26,539 nt of DNA, taken from contig JBLWGC010000215.1 of assembly GCA_048772705.1 (NCBI GenBank), positions 1 through 26,539 on the forward strand, read 5' to 3'. A model generated the notes under the pieces. The model saw nothing but the letters and a program-made list of their open reading frames with translations, had not been told where the DNA came from and ran no database searches. Shown piece by piece: positions 6,861-14,345 of this stretch; the stretch's first letter is position 1; every line of letters starts with the position of its first letter. A program made the translations under genes and the position numbers. The DNA is from Leidyana gryllorum EB-2025a. Taxonomy: Eukaryota; Apicomplexa.

Positions 6861-6942
6861 CGACAACTGCTGGATTTGAACCAGCGCGGGCCAGGCCCAG
6901 TAGAATTCAAATCCACCACCCCTCCCACTCGGGCAAGTTGGC
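6861..6942 (-). pseudogene. tRNA-Ser (TGA) relic
   Basis: The anticodon arm reads TGA and the T arm is intact, but the D loop is shortened and the 5' acceptor base changed. It points away from the Phe gene at 7031, a Phe-Ser pair seen four times. Confidence 0.55.
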
Positions 6943-7030
6943 AACTGTCGAACTCGGGATGCCGCGAGGAGTGGCCCCAGATGCGGCTGCGGTGAGTGCT
7001 TATTTTCACCGCGTTTCAAGATTTTTTAGC

Positions 7031-7103
7031 GCCTCGGTAGCTCAGTTGGGAGAGCGCCAGACTGAAGATCTGGAAGTCCCGTGTTCGATCCAGGGCCGAG
7101 GCA
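7031..7103 (+). tRNA. tRNA-Phe (anticodon GAA)
   Basis: Identical to the Phe gene at 2961 except for a few bases, one of which makes a mismatch in the T stem. Acceptor, D and anticodon stems are complete. Confidence 0.82.
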
Positions 7104-7165
7104 GAGAGATTGTGACATCTTGTGTCATCCCTCGCGCCCCTGCGAGCGTTCGGCCCCTCAGCTAA

Positions 7166-7236
7166 GGGTATGGCTGAGACCGGCTAGGATATGCGGCTCT
7201 CGCTCGCACGCTCCGGGTTCAAGTCCCGGCAGTGGA
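7166..7236 (+). pseudogene. tRNA-Glu (CTC) relic
   Basis: 3' two-thirds match the Glu gene at 358, with an intact T arm, but the 5' acceptor strand is replaced and the D arm altered. Confidence 0.6.
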
Positions 7237-7297
7237 AATCCAGCAGAGTGTGCTTGCAGGCAACGGTTCCATTCCTACTCCCAGAGACATTGATTTG

Positions 7298-7370
7298 CAC
7301 CGCCCGCGGGGCTCGAACCCGCGACTGCAAGATTAAGAGTCTTGCGCTCTACCGACTGAGCTAGGGCGGC
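7298..7370 (-). tRNA. tRNA-Lys (anticodon CTT)
   Basis: Acceptor GCCGCCC with GGGCGGT, D arm GCTC-GAGC, anticodon stem CAAGA with TCTTG around CTCTTAA, T arm CGCGG with CCGCG. CTT decodes AAG. It is the only good Lys gene; three TTT-type relics lie at 529, 13880 and 16873. Confidence 0.9.
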
Positions 7371-7501
7371 AAGGAAGCTCTCAACTTAGTTACACCCTAT
7401 TTGCCGGTGGGTGGAGCAGTGGGAGTGTTGAGTGGTGGAACAATGTGCTTCAGTAACTTCCGTCAATAGGGACTCCTCACGCGTGATGTCCAGTTAACAT
7501 T

Positions 7502-7572
7502 GCCTTCTTAGCTTGGGGCAGAGCATTCGCTTAGTAAGTGAAAGGTCGCCGGTTCGATTCGGGCAGCAGGCT
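7502..7572 (+). pseudogene. tRNA-Thr (AGT) relic
   Basis: Aligns with the Thr gene at 11828, but the D loop is short and there is one mismatch each in the acceptor and T stems. It is paired with an initiator Met relic as at 11828-12020. Confidence 0.55.
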
Positions 7573-7620
7573 TGGCTGGCGAGCCAATCTATCCTGCAAC
7601 TGTTCCCTTCTTCGCACACT

Positions 7621-7692
7621 TAGCAGTGCGTCGTTTCCATCGACGGACCTTTGCGTTATGAGCCTAACACTCTTCCACTCAGCTACACTGCT
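7621..7692 (-). pseudogene. Initiator tRNA-Met relic
   Basis: Copy of the initiator gene at 11949 keeping CAT and the acceptor stem, but with a broken anticodon stem and a B box that no longer fits the consensus. Confidence 0.65.
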
Positions 7693-7833
7693 CAGTCTGC
7701 AACATGGAAGAGGTAGCCGGAATGTGATTTTCGAGATGTTAGTGGCCCTGACTGCCCTACCGAAGCGGGCTAACGAGGTGGCTGTGTTGGTTCTGAGGGC
7801 AACATGTCCGGTCAAGTCAAACGACGACCAATA

Positions 7834-7902
7834 GGGCTGTTCTGGAATCGAACCCAGGACTCCTTACCCTAAGGAAGGATCATACCACTAGACCAAACAG
7901 CC
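7834..7902 (-). pseudogene. tRNA-Pro relic
   Basis: Pro(AGG) copy with bases missing from the T and anticodon stems. It keeps the Pro-Ala spacer to its right, but the Ala gene there is gone. Confidence 0.65.
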
Positions 7903-8036
7903 GACTGATCGGTCGTGCAACCCGCTGAGGACAGTTGAGATAGTGGTCATACTATGTTGAGAACCAACAAATGCGATGGGGTCTGCACAGCAAAATGGAA
8001 AGACTTTTGGAGTTGGAGGCCGGCGTATTCAGAGCG

Positions 8037-8109
8037 GCCGAGATAGTCTAGTGGTTAGTATTTCCGCCTGACCACGCGGAAGACCCGGGTTCGATTCCCG
8101 GTCTCGGAG
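8037..8109 (+). pseudogene. tRNA-Asp relic
   Basis: Asp body with an extra base in the anticodon loop and a changed first base of the acceptor. It faces a Val relic. Confidence 0.6.
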
Positions 8110-8161
8110 ATAGATCGTCCTCCTCTCTAGATTTCGTGATGCTCACCTGAACGATGCGTGT

Positions 8162-8231
8162 TACAGCCACCGAGGATGGAACTCGGGACCTTCTGCGTGT
8201 TAAACAGACGTCGTGACCATTAGATGGCTGC
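8162..8231 (-). pseudogene. tRNA-Val relic
   Basis: Val(AAC) copy with bases missing from the D arm and a damaged T loop. Confidence 0.6.
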
Positions 8232-8372
8232 ACGGAGCTTCCGGACTGCGAAAGGGGCGTGTGTCTCTGGAACCACGTATCCGAGAGCCTGGTTTTTATG
8301 TATCGGCCTAAGTTGGACGGCCTGGACTAGTTTTAAGACCCTTCGCTTTGTATTCAGGAATGGAGATGTCAC

Positions 8373-8443
8373 GCATCTGTGGTTTAGTGGTAGACTGTGT
8401 CGTTGCCACCGAGACGATCCAGGTTCGACTCCCGGCAGATGCA
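8373..8443 (+). tRNA. tRNA-Gly (anticodon GCC), doubtful
   Basis: Full-length Gly form with GCC, but with one mismatch in the anticodon stem and one in the T stem. Convergent with the Ser gene at 8501. Confidence 0.55.
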
Positions 8444-8500
8444 GAGAAGATGGCAGATGGTTGATTGAGGCACCATTCTGGGGTTTCAGGAGAGATCGCA

Positions 8501-8582
8501 CGACAACTGCTGGATTTGAACCAGCGCGGGCCAGGCCCAGTAGATTTCTAGTCTACCCCGTTAACCACTCGGGCAAGTTGCC
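8501..8582 (-). tRNA. tRNA-Ser (anticodon AGA)
   Basis: The best Ser(AGA) copy: acceptor GGCAACT with AGTTGTC, anticodon stem GTAGA with TCTAC around CTAGAAA, T arm GCTGG with CCAGC, and a GC-rich variable arm that pairs GGGCC with GGCCC. AGA decodes TCT and TCC after editing. Confidence 0.9.
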
Positions 8583-8698
8583 GCCTGTCGGACTTGGCAT
8601 CCCGCAGACAGTGGCCTCACATACGGTTCAGCAAGCTTGACTCATCCCCTGTCTCAAATAAGATAACGAGTCTTTTTGAACTCCGCCTGCCACGTCAC

Positions 8699-8740
8699 TC
8701 GACAGCTGCTAGATGTGAACCAGTGGGGCCAGGCGATACT
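8699..8740 (-). pseudogene. tRNA-Ser 3' fragment
   Basis: T arm and part of the variable arm of a Ser tRNA with changes in the B box; the rest is absent. Confidence 0.45.
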
Positions 8741-8779
8741 GACGACTCAGGCGTTTGAGACAGTGAGGCTGTGGGTTGT

Positions 8780-8852
8780 GCGGTGGTGGCGCAATCAATA
8801 GCGTGTTGCCCTCCGGAGGCAAAGGTTGTGGGTTCGAGTCCCGCCCACCGTT
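8780..8852 (+). tRNA. tRNA-Arg (anticodon CCG)
   Basis: Anticodon stem TTGCC with GGCAA around CTCCGGA reads CCG for CGG codons. Acceptor GCGGTGG pairs CCACCGT and the T stem pairs. The D loop lacks the usual GG, which could weaken folding. A degraded CCT-type relative lies at 15916. Confidence 0.8.
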
Positions 8853-9095
8853 CTCGTGGTCTCGCTCAACAGTGGAATCGAGGACGTTCGGAGCCATGCA
8901 GAGTTGCGCCATCCAAACTCAAATTCGGCACCGCGGGCCACCACGCGATCTGTGCACTCTACCCTTTGAGCTAGCGAGAGCTATTGCATGCCGTGCTTGA
9001 TGAGTGGACGATTGCCCATTGGAAATTTGCGGAACGCTGCTGGCAAGCTCGAGTCGCACGGCTGCGAGGGATGACACCAAATGTCACAACCTTTC

Positions 9096-9168
9096 TGCCT
9101 CGGCTGTGGATCGAACACGGGACTTCCAGATCTTCGGTCTGGCGCTCTCCCAACTGAGCTACCGAGGC
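9096..9168 (-). tRNA. tRNA-Phe (anticodon GAA)
   Basis: Acceptor, D and anticodon stems complete, GAA anticodon; one T-stem mismatch. The segment 9061-9300 is an inverted copy of about 6849-7130. Confidence 0.82.
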
Positions 9169-9256
9169 GCTAGAAAGCCTTGAAACGCGGTGAAAATAAG
9201 CACTCACCGCAGCCGCATCTAGGGCCACTCCTCGCGGCATGCCGAGTTCGACAGTT

Positions 9257-9315
9257 GCCAACTTGCCCGAGTGGGGAGGGGTGGTGAATTTGTATTTTAT
9301 TGGGCCTGGTCCGTG
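9257..9315 (+). pseudogene. tRNA-Ser relic
   Basis: 5' half of the Ser form found at 6861, decaying before the variable arm ends. Confidence 0.55.
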
Positions 9316-9386
9316 GGGGTGCAGGCTTTGGGCGAGAGCCGTACCATCCTGAAAAGGAGTGGGATGTCAGGCCAACACCTCAATGA

Positions 9387-9455
9387 GCTTTTCTGGGAAT
9401 CGGATCCAATTCTCTTTCCATCCTGACAGGGAAACCACCGCTAGACCAAATAGCC
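9387..9455 (-). pseudogene. tRNA-Pro relic
   Basis: Strongly diverged Pro tRNA with no readable anticodon arm. Confidence 0.5.
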
Positions 9456-9543
9456 GAATACTTGGGTGCATGCAATCGGATATATAGATAGAGACTCGAA
9501 TCTACCGTAGCTTTTCCAGCCTATTCTTGAGGATGATCGCCGT

Positions 9544-9627
9544 TGCACAAAATGGGGTTCGAACCCATGCAGACTTGCGCCTACCAGAACTTGAGTCTGG
9601 CCCCTTAGACCACTCGGGCATCTGTGC
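9544..9627 (-). tRNA. tRNA-Leu (anticodon CAA), second type
   Basis: Class II tRNA with acceptor GCACAGA-TTTGTGC, anticodon stem CCAGA with TCTGG around CTCAAGT, T arm ATGGG with CCCAT and a paired variable arm. CAA decodes TTG. Its body differs from the other Leu genes here, so it is a separate isodecoder line. A fragment of it lies at 11079. Confidence 0.88.
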
Positions 9628-9868
9628 GTTACTTTCTTTCTGAGTCCCAGAGTGTTAATGGCTTCCGTTGCGGCGTCGACGTCGTTCTGGGTGCAGTGTA
9701 CCGCCCCGGAGTACTCTTACGGCCCGAGTTGCTTAGATGGCAACGCATGTGATTGTAGTGGTGGCATCAAATATTCGACGAGCAAATTCCGTCCGCCGGG
9801 AGTTGAGGAGTGAACTTCATTCCATCCTGATCGATGCTTCGCTACCTCTACAGCCTCGCTCAAAGATT

Positions 9869-9940
9869 GTCCGAGTCGTCTAGTGGTTAGGACAGCACGT
9901 TGTGGCCGTGCAAACCTAGGCTCGATTCTTGGCTCGGACA
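9869..9940 (+). tRNA. tRNA-His (anticodon GTG)
   Basis: Anticodon stem GCACG with CGTGC around TTGTGGC; acceptor GTCCGAG with CTCGGAC pairs fully, better than the copy at 2626. The T stem has one C-T mismatch or weak pair. The 5' flank recurs next to the His relic at 17655. Confidence 0.86.
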
Positions 9941-10015
9941 AGCAGTCTAAAGTGCATTGCTCTTCGCCCCGGTTGAAAATATTGCTGCAGCCATGGTCAA
10001 GTCTGTACCATCGGG

Positions 10016-10086
10016 TGCACCTGCCGGGACTCGAACCCGGGCTGCGAGCATGGGAAGCTCGCATCCTACCCTTGGACCACAAGTGC
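10016..10086 (-). tRNA. tRNA-Gly (anticodon CCC)
   Basis: Anticodon stem CGAGC with GCTCG around TTCCCAT gives CCC for GGG codons; T arm CCGGG with CCCGG; acceptor GCACTTG with CAGGTGC with one G-T pair. Shares its body with the Gly(TCC) gene at 13186. Confidence 0.88.
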
Positions 10087-10152
10087 ACTCGAGAAAGAGC
10101 TTCAGAACCCCGAGAGTCGGCCGCAGTCTGCGTTGAGCTAGTGGGTGCCTCA

Positions 10153-10225
10153 GGTACTGGCAGGTTCCAGTCTGCGACTTTGTGGCTAAGAGGCTTACCC
10201 TCTGGTGGCTGAACTACGAGGCTCG
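10153..10225 (-). pseudogene. tRNA-Asn relic
   Basis: Recognisable Asn outline with a lost anticodon and several broken stems. Confidence 0.5.
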
Positions 10226-10283
10226 GCTAAGATGATTGGAGCTTGAGAGCTTCAGCTTTGCAGGTGCCCAGTCGATGCAGTCG

Positions 10284-10355
10284 AGCCTTCTGCCGGAAAC
10301 GAACCGGCGACCTTTCGCTTACTAAGCGAATGCTCTGCCCCTAAGCTAAGAAGGC
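10284..10355 (-). tRNA. tRNA-Thr (anticodon AGT)
   Basis: All stems pair, with loop TTAGTAA giving AGT. One T-loop base differs from the B-box consensus at the normally fixed A, which may lower transcription. It lies beside a Glu gene as in the pair at 210-430. Confidence 0.72.
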
Positions 10356-10431
10356 AATGCAAGCCGAAGATCACGAGTCAGTCACTATTGACGGAGGTTA
10401 CTGGAGCACTTTGCTCGAATAGTCCAATGAC

Positions 10432-10503
10432 TTCCACTGTCGGACTTGAACCCGGATCGTGCGGGTGAAAGCCGCATATCCTAGCCACTTAGACTACAGT
10501 GGA
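10432..10503 (-). tRNA. tRNA-Glu (anticodon TTC), doubtful
   Basis: Acceptor and anticodon stems are perfect, with loop CTTTCAC giving TTC for GAA codons, the only TTC copy here. The 3' strand of the T stem is one base short and does not pair well, so it may be inactive. Confidence 0.55.
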
Positions 10504-10564
10504 CAACGTCCTCAGCTGCAGCTTTGGACGAGAGATAGAGCGTCGGGTCAACCGACAACCAACG

Positions 10565-10636
10565 GGGCTGCTCTGGGAATCAAACCCAGGACTTCTTCTA
10601 CCCTAAGGAAGGATCATACCACCAGACCAAACAGCC
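10565..10636 (-). pseudogene. tRNA-Pro relic
   Basis: Pro(AGG) copy with a damaged B box and a mismatch in the anticodon stem; left half of a Pro-Ala cassette. Confidence 0.6.
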
Positions 10637-10726
10637 GCCTAGCCGGTGGTTCAACCCGCTGGGTATAGTCGAGAGACTCGTCTCACTATGTGAAGTATCA
10701 CTCAGTGCCATGAGGTAGGCACAGAG

Positions 10727-10799
10727 GGAGGCTGGCCCAGATGATGAAACGGTGGCTTAGTATGCGAAAGGTTCTGGGATCGATTCCCAACCTTTCCGA
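10727..10799 (+). pseudogene. tRNA-Ala relic
   Basis: Ala-derived; the acceptor and D arm are degraded and the anticodon position reads AGT instead of AGC. Confidence 0.5.
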
Positions 10800-10902
10800 A
10801 CTACAATAGATGGAACCCTCGCCGGAGTTGTCTAGTTGGCCTATCAACGCTGTCTCCCAAAATCGTCAGGTTGAGTAGTAGTTTTCAAACCATCTCTCTA
10901 CT

Positions 10903-10982
10903 TCCGGTGGGACGGAATCGAACCGCCGACTATCTGATGCCAGTACTACAGTCAGATGCTCTACCAACTGAGCTACCCCCGG
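10903..10982 (-). tRNA. tRNA-Tyr (anticodon GTA) with intron
   Basis: Acceptor CCGGGGG with CCACCGG, D arm GCTC-GAGC, anticodon stem TCTGA with TCAGA, T arm GGCGG with CCGTC. The anticodon loop CTGTAG is followed by about seven extra bases (TACTGGC) before the closing A, the standard place for a tRNA-Tyr intron, removed by the tRNA splicing endonuclease. GTA decodes both Tyr codons. Confidence 0.87.
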
Positions 10983-11078
10983 CCGGCCAACGGCGTCGAG
11001 GTTCGCAAGCTCAACCTCAAACCCTCGACGGTGACAATTTAAGCTCTCAACTACGCCACAGATTTCGGGGTCGTCCGA

Positions 11079-11130
11079 GGTGCCAGACTCAAGTTCTGGT
11101 AAGACTAGACGATCTGGGATATCGATCCTA
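11079..11130 (+). pseudogene. tRNA-Leu (CAA) fragment
   Basis: Contains the anticodon arm of the Leu gene at 9544 almost unchanged, followed by a decayed T arm. Confidence 0.5.
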
Positions 11131-11156
11131 GTAGCTGGTTGCATCCAATGGCTCAG

Positions 11157-11214
11157 CGCTCAGTATTTCCGCCTATTACCCGGAAGACCAGGGTGGATTC
11201 CCGGTATCGGAGCA
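11157..11214 (+). pseudogene. tRNA-Asp 3' relic
   Basis: Anticodon arm, T arm and acceptor end of an Asp tRNA with several changes; the 5' end is missing. Confidence 0.5.
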
Positions 11215-11261
11215 GTTCCAGCCCCTCACAACTGCTGCAACTCAGATTTTGTCTCAGCTGG

Positions 11262-11312
11262 TCTGGACTTCATCCGGGATTATACGAGTGGGAGCCGCGT
11301 ATGGTAGCCGAC
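11262..11312 (-). pseudogene. tRNA-Glu relic
   Basis: Degraded Glu tRNA; nearly the same relic, with flanks, lies at 15016. Confidence 0.5.
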
Positions 11313-11350
11313 CTTGGAGAGACGTGGCATTCAGTCAACAACTATCAGAC

Positions 11351-11422
11351 GGGCTCTTCTGGCAATCGAACACGGGCCTTCTTCCACCCTAAGGAAGGAC
11401 CATACTACTAGACCAAACAGCC
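11351..11422 (-). pseudogene. tRNA-Pro (AGG) relic
   Basis: Full-length Pro form with mismatches in acceptor and T stems. Confidence 0.55.
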
Positions 11423-11486
11423 GCCTCTCGGTCGTGCAAACCGCTGAGGACACTTGAGAAAGTGACACCAAATGTCACACCGTCAC

Positions 11487-11559
11487 TGCCTCGGCCGTGG
11501 ATCGAACACGGGACTTCCAGATCTTCAGTCTGGCGCTCTCCCAACCGAGCTACCGAGGC
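11487..11559 (-). tRNA. tRNA-Phe (anticodon GAA)
   Basis: Perfect stems, like the gene at 2961. The segment 11457-11740 is an inverted copy of about 2770-3060. Confidence 0.9.
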
Positions 11560-11648
11560 GGTAGGTAGCTACGGAAGGCGATGAAAATAAGCACTTACCG
11601 CGGCCGTATGTGAGGCCACTCCTCGCCGCATGGCGAAATCGACAGTAG

Positions 11649-11692
11649 CCAACTTGCCCGAGTGGGGAAGGGGGGTAGATTGGAATTCATGC
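11649..11692 (+). pseudogene. tRNA-Ser 5' relic
   Basis: 5' half of a Ser tRNA, mirror of the one at 2838. Confidence 0.55.
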
Positions 11693-11827
11693 GTAAGTTG
11701 GTGTCTGACCCCTCCAATCACATCGCACGACAACTGCTGGATCTGCACCAGCGCGCCCAGTTGAATTCTGTGGTGGAAATGATGCTATTCCCAGCATCAA
11801 ACCCTCATATGGATCGAGACAGGGAGT

Positions 11828-11899
11828 GCCTTTTCAGCTTAGGGGCAGAGCATTCGCTTAGTAAGCGAAAGGTCGCCGGTTCGATTCCGGCAGAAGGCT
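11828..11899 (+). tRNA. tRNA-Thr (anticodon AGT)
   Basis: Anticodon stem TTCGC with GCGAA around TTAGTAA, T arm GCCGG with CCGGC, acceptor GCCTTTT with AGAAGGC (one G-T pair). AGT decodes ACT and ACC after editing. The best Thr copy; it converges on the initiator Met gene 49 bases away. Confidence 0.88.
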
Positions 11900-11948
11900 T
11901 TGCTCACGACCCAATCAATTCTATAGCTGTTTCCCTCCTGCGCACACT

Positions 11949-12020
11949 TAGCAGTGCGTCGTTTCGATCGACGGACCTTTGGGTTATGAGCCCAACACTC
12001 TTCCACTGAGCTACACTGCT
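11949..12020 (-). tRNA. Initiator tRNA-Met (CAT)
   Basis: Starts translation at AUG. Acceptor AGCAGTG with CACTGCT, anticodon stem TTGGG with CCCAA around CTCATAA, and T loop ATCGAAA. The A1-T72 pair, the GG of the anticodon stem and the A54 T loop are marks of eukaryotic initiators. No elongator Met gene was found. Confidence 0.92.
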
Positions 12021-12156
12021 CGGTCTGCAACATGGAAGAGGGAGCCGAAATGCGATTCTTGAGATGTTAATTGCCTTGCGTGCCGAAGTCTGCTAACGAG
12101 CTGGCTGCGTTGGTTCTAAAAACTGCTTATCTCATCGGGTCAACCGACAACCAAGA

Positions 12157-12228
12157 GGGCTGTTCTGGGAATCGAACCCAGGACTCCTTCCACCCTAAGG
12201 AAGGATCATACCACTAGACCAAACAGCC
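12157..12228 (-). tRNA. tRNA-Pro (anticodon AGG)
   Basis: Same gene sequence as at 5605 with all stems intact, and the same right flank, so the two are recent duplicates. Left half of a Pro-Ala cassette. Confidence 0.9.
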
Positions 12229-12316
12229 GCCTGTCGGTCGTGCAACCCACTGGGTACACTCGAGATCGTGGTCATACTATGTGAAGTACCACTAAATGCG
12301 ATGGGGTCTGCACAGC

Positions 12317-12389
12317 GGGGGACTAGCTCAAATGGTGAAGCGCTCGCTTAGCGTGCAAGAGGTACTGGGAACAATGCCCAGGTCGTCCA
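12317..12389 (+). pseudogene. tRNA-Ala (AGC) relic
   Basis: Ala body with AGC, a mismatch in the anticodon stem and a lost B box. Confidence 0.55.
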
Positions 12390-12409
12390 AAGTTTGTAGT
12401 ACTGCAACT

Positions 12410-12500
12410 GGCGCTATTTGACTACAGAGTTGAGAGCTTTGAGGGTGCCCTGTAGCCCTTAGATAGACTTGGGCACCGCAGTATGTGTGAAGGTTGCCTC
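12410..12500 (+). repeat. Spacer copy inverted relative to 20110-20265
   Basis: The spacer next to the Ala relic matches, in reverse, the spacer left of the Ala gene at 20269, which shows that whole blocks and not only tRNAs were duplicated. Confidence 0.55.
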
Positions 12501-12517
12501 AGAGACGGGATCTCCGA

Positions 12518-12563
12518 GTTTGTATTTTACAACCACACGCTCTGCCGACTAAAGTACAAGAGC
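12518..12563 (-). pseudogene. tRNA-Asn 5' relic
   Basis: First half of an Asn tRNA with changed anticodon loop. Confidence 0.5.
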
Positions 12564-12667
12564 CAGTTCCAATATCTCAGAGGTTAGTAGAGATACGCGT
12601 GTTGCATGTGTCCGGTTGAGGGCTAGTCCGGATGCTCTACCAACTCTTTTTTATGAAGGAGTGAATG

Positions 12668-12739
12668 GGTTGCGTGGTGTAGTGGTTAGCACTGGAGACT
12701 CTGAATCTCCCGATCTGGGTTCGATTCCCGGCGCGACCT
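12668..12739 (+). tRNA. tRNA-Gln (anticodon CTG)
   Basis: Anticodon stem GGAGA with TCTCC around CTCTGAA gives CTG for CAG codons. Acceptor GGTTGCG with CGCGACC pairs. The only good Gln gene; TTG-type relics lie at 1598, 6097 and 19933. Confidence 0.87.
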
Positions 12740-12802
12740 CGCAACTAATTCTCACTGCTTTGTGAAACCTCACCACTCCTCTTGATCTGCGGGACCTTCC
12801 GT

Positions 12803-12875
12803 GCAGCCATGGTCTAGTGGTTACGACGTCTGCTTAACACGCAGAAGGTCCCGAGTTCGATCCTCGGTGGCTGTA
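12803..12875 (+). tRNA. tRNA-Val (anticodon AAC)
   Basis: Acceptor GCAGCCA with TGGCTGT, anticodon stem TCTGC with GCAGA around TTAACAC, T arm CCGAG with CTCGG. AAC decodes GTT and GTC after editing. Reference for the Val relics at 1466, 6232, 8162, 17397 and 19793. Confidence 0.9.
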
Positions 12876-12922
12876 GCTCGAACATGTGAAGTGAGCTCCA
12901 CCCAAAGCGAGGAAACGTGCTG

Positions 12923-12960
12923 TCTTCGAGGCAGGGCATCGAACCCGCGTCTTCTGCGTC
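12923..12960 (-). pseudogene. tRNA-Asp 3' relic
   Basis: Degraded T arm and anticodon end of an Asp tRNA facing the Val gene at 12803, a worn Val-Asp cassette. Confidence 0.45.
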
Positions 12961-13035
12961 TTCAACCCTAGAAGTCTTCCTTCTCGAGAACTTCACGGAC
13001 AGAAAACGTGTAAAGTGGCGAGCCAAGAACGCTCC

Positions 13036-13115
13036 GGCAAGATGGCCGAGTGGTCTAAGGCGGTGTGTTCAGGCCGCAGTCCGAAAAGGCGTGGGTTCGA
13101 ATCCCACTCTTGTCA
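13036..13115 (+). tRNA. tRNA-Leu (anticodon CAG)
   Basis: Class II tRNA: acceptor GGCAAGA with TCTTGTC, T arm GTGGG with CCCAC, anticodon loop TTCAGGC giving CAG. One mismatch at the top of the anticodon stem. Confidence 0.8.
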
Positions 13116-13185
13116 GCCGTTGTATTGTATTGGTAGGTAGTCCCCTCTCTTCACTGATAGACAGGTCGTTCGAGCTACATACGGC

Positions 13186-13256
13186 TGCACCTGCCGGGAC
13201 TCGAACCCGGGTTACGACCTTGGAAGGGTCGCATCTTACCCTTAGACCACAAGTGC
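13186..13256 (-). tRNA. tRNA-Gly (anticodon TCC)
   Basis: Anticodon stem CGACC with GGTCG around CTTCCAA reads TCC for GGA codons; T arm CCGGG with CCCGG; acceptor GCACTTG with CAGGTGC. Confidence 0.88.
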
Positions 13257-13330
13257 AATTGCACCCCGAGACACTCGGGCGATTTCTGCGCGCCACCGTC
13301 CGCCATACACCCAAAATTGTCCACCGACTC

Positions 13331-13398
13331 CAGACTCATTGCATTGTGGTCAGGGATGGATTTCCAGACTCATTGCATTGTGGTCAGGGATGGATTTC
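13331..13398 (+). repeat. 34-bp direct duplication
   Basis: Two adjacent identical copies of a 34-base unit, 13331-13364 and 13365-13398. Identity suggests a recent slippage or repair event. Confidence 0.9.
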
Positions 13399-13426
13399 CA
13401 ACATCTTCAACCTTCAGGTCATCTTT

Positions 13427-13498
13427 AGGGCACGCGCGGAGTTGAACCACGGACTTACTGATCGGCAGTCAGCTGCTCTACCACTGAGCTACGAACCC
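13427..13498 (-). tRNA. Cys-type tRNA with Gly anticodon GCC
   Basis: Body and D arm (TAGCTCAGTGGTAGAGCA) are those of eukaryotic tRNA-Cys, and the anticodon stem CTGA-TCAG is intact, but the loop CTGCCGA reads GCC where Cys has GCA. T arm CGTGG with CCGCG pairs; one acceptor mismatch. A truncated copy at 17348 still has GCA. If charged as Cys it would read Gly codons; it may also be an early relic. Confidence 0.7.
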
Positions 13499-13591
13499 AC
13501 AAAATACCCGTCATACTCGCTCAACTCGATTCTGTCTTCTCGTTTGCAAAACGGCCGTTATTGTGCACGAGCTTGAACAACAACGAGTCAT

Positions 13592-13662
13592 GCATCTGTG
13601 GTCTAGTGGTAGAATGTCTCGTTGCCATCGAGACGACCCGGGTTCGATTCGCGGCAGATGCA
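13592..13662 (+). tRNA. tRNA-Gly (anticodon GCC)
   Basis: Anticodon arm TCTCG-TTGCCAT-CGAGA and acceptor intact; one mismatch in the T stem. Convergent with a Ser gene, cassette Gly-Ser. Confidence 0.8.
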
Positions 13663-13726
13663 GAGGAGATAGCACATGGTTGAGTTTTATGCGTGAGTTG
13701 GTGTTTGACCCTCCGATCACATCGCA

Positions 13727-13808
13727 CGACAACTGCTGGATTTGAACCTGCGCGGGCCAGGCCCAGTAGATTTCAAGTCTACCCCCTTAACCACTCGGGC
13801 AAGTTGCC
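13727..13808 (-). tRNA. tRNA-Ser (anticodon TGA)
   Basis: Class II tRNA nearly identical to the Ser(AGA) gene at 8501, but the loop CTTGAAA reads TGA for TCA codons. Acceptor and anticodon stems are perfect; one T-stem mismatch. The two isoacceptors differ by little more than the anticodon. Confidence 0.82.
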
Positions 13809-13879
13809 AACGGTCGAACTTGGCATCCCGCAGACAGTGGCTTCACATACTTTTCAGCAAGCTTGACTCGGACTTCTCG

Positions 13880-13941
13880 CGCTGCCGAACCTGCGGTCTC
13901 CCATCAAAAGTCTTGCGCCCTACCGACGGACTTGGGGCGGC
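13880..13941 (-). pseudogene. tRNA-Lys (TTT) relic
   Basis: Same decayed form as at 529 and 16873, in the opposite orientation. Confidence 0.55.
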
Positions 13942-14041
13942 AACGAAGCTCGGACTTAGTAAATAGTTCTTTTCGTATTGGTCGCAGAATGTTGGGGCTT
14001 CCTCGGGTCCAGGGCAACTATTCATCAGAGATCCACTCACT

Positions 14042-14115
14042 TGGTCACGCCCGGGCTCGCGCCCGGGACCTTGAGCTTATTAGGCTCACGCTCTAACCGA
14101 CTGAGCTACGCGACC
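14042..14115 (-). tRNA. tRNA-Ile (anticodon AAT)
   Basis: Acceptor GGTCGCG with CGTGACC, anticodon stem TGAGC with GCTCA around CTAATAA, 8-base D loop as in eukaryotic Ile. AAT decodes ATT and ATC after editing. The T loop CGCGAGC departs from the B-box consensus and one T-stem pair is lost, so expression may be poor. A relic lies at 16702. Confidence 0.7.
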
Positions 14116-14218
14116 ACTTCTGCGACGACAGATGGCACCGACGCGGATGCTCGATCCCCCTGAGTTGGAATCAAACATCAGAGCCATTCAGAAACTGGCA
14201 AAAAGCTGTAGACGGCGC

Positions 14219-14256
14219 AGCGCTGGAAGGCGTCGGCCCGAATCCCACTATACTCA
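14219..14256 (+). pseudogene. tRNA-Leu 3' relic
   Basis: Degraded 3' part of a Leu tRNA. Confidence 0.4.
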
Positions 14257-14345
14257 GGTTGCCCAACATGAAAGAGGGAGCCGTAACGCGTGCTGTGCCG
14301 ACTGCTTCAACAGTACTGGGGGCTGTACCGGGATAGTGGGTTGTC

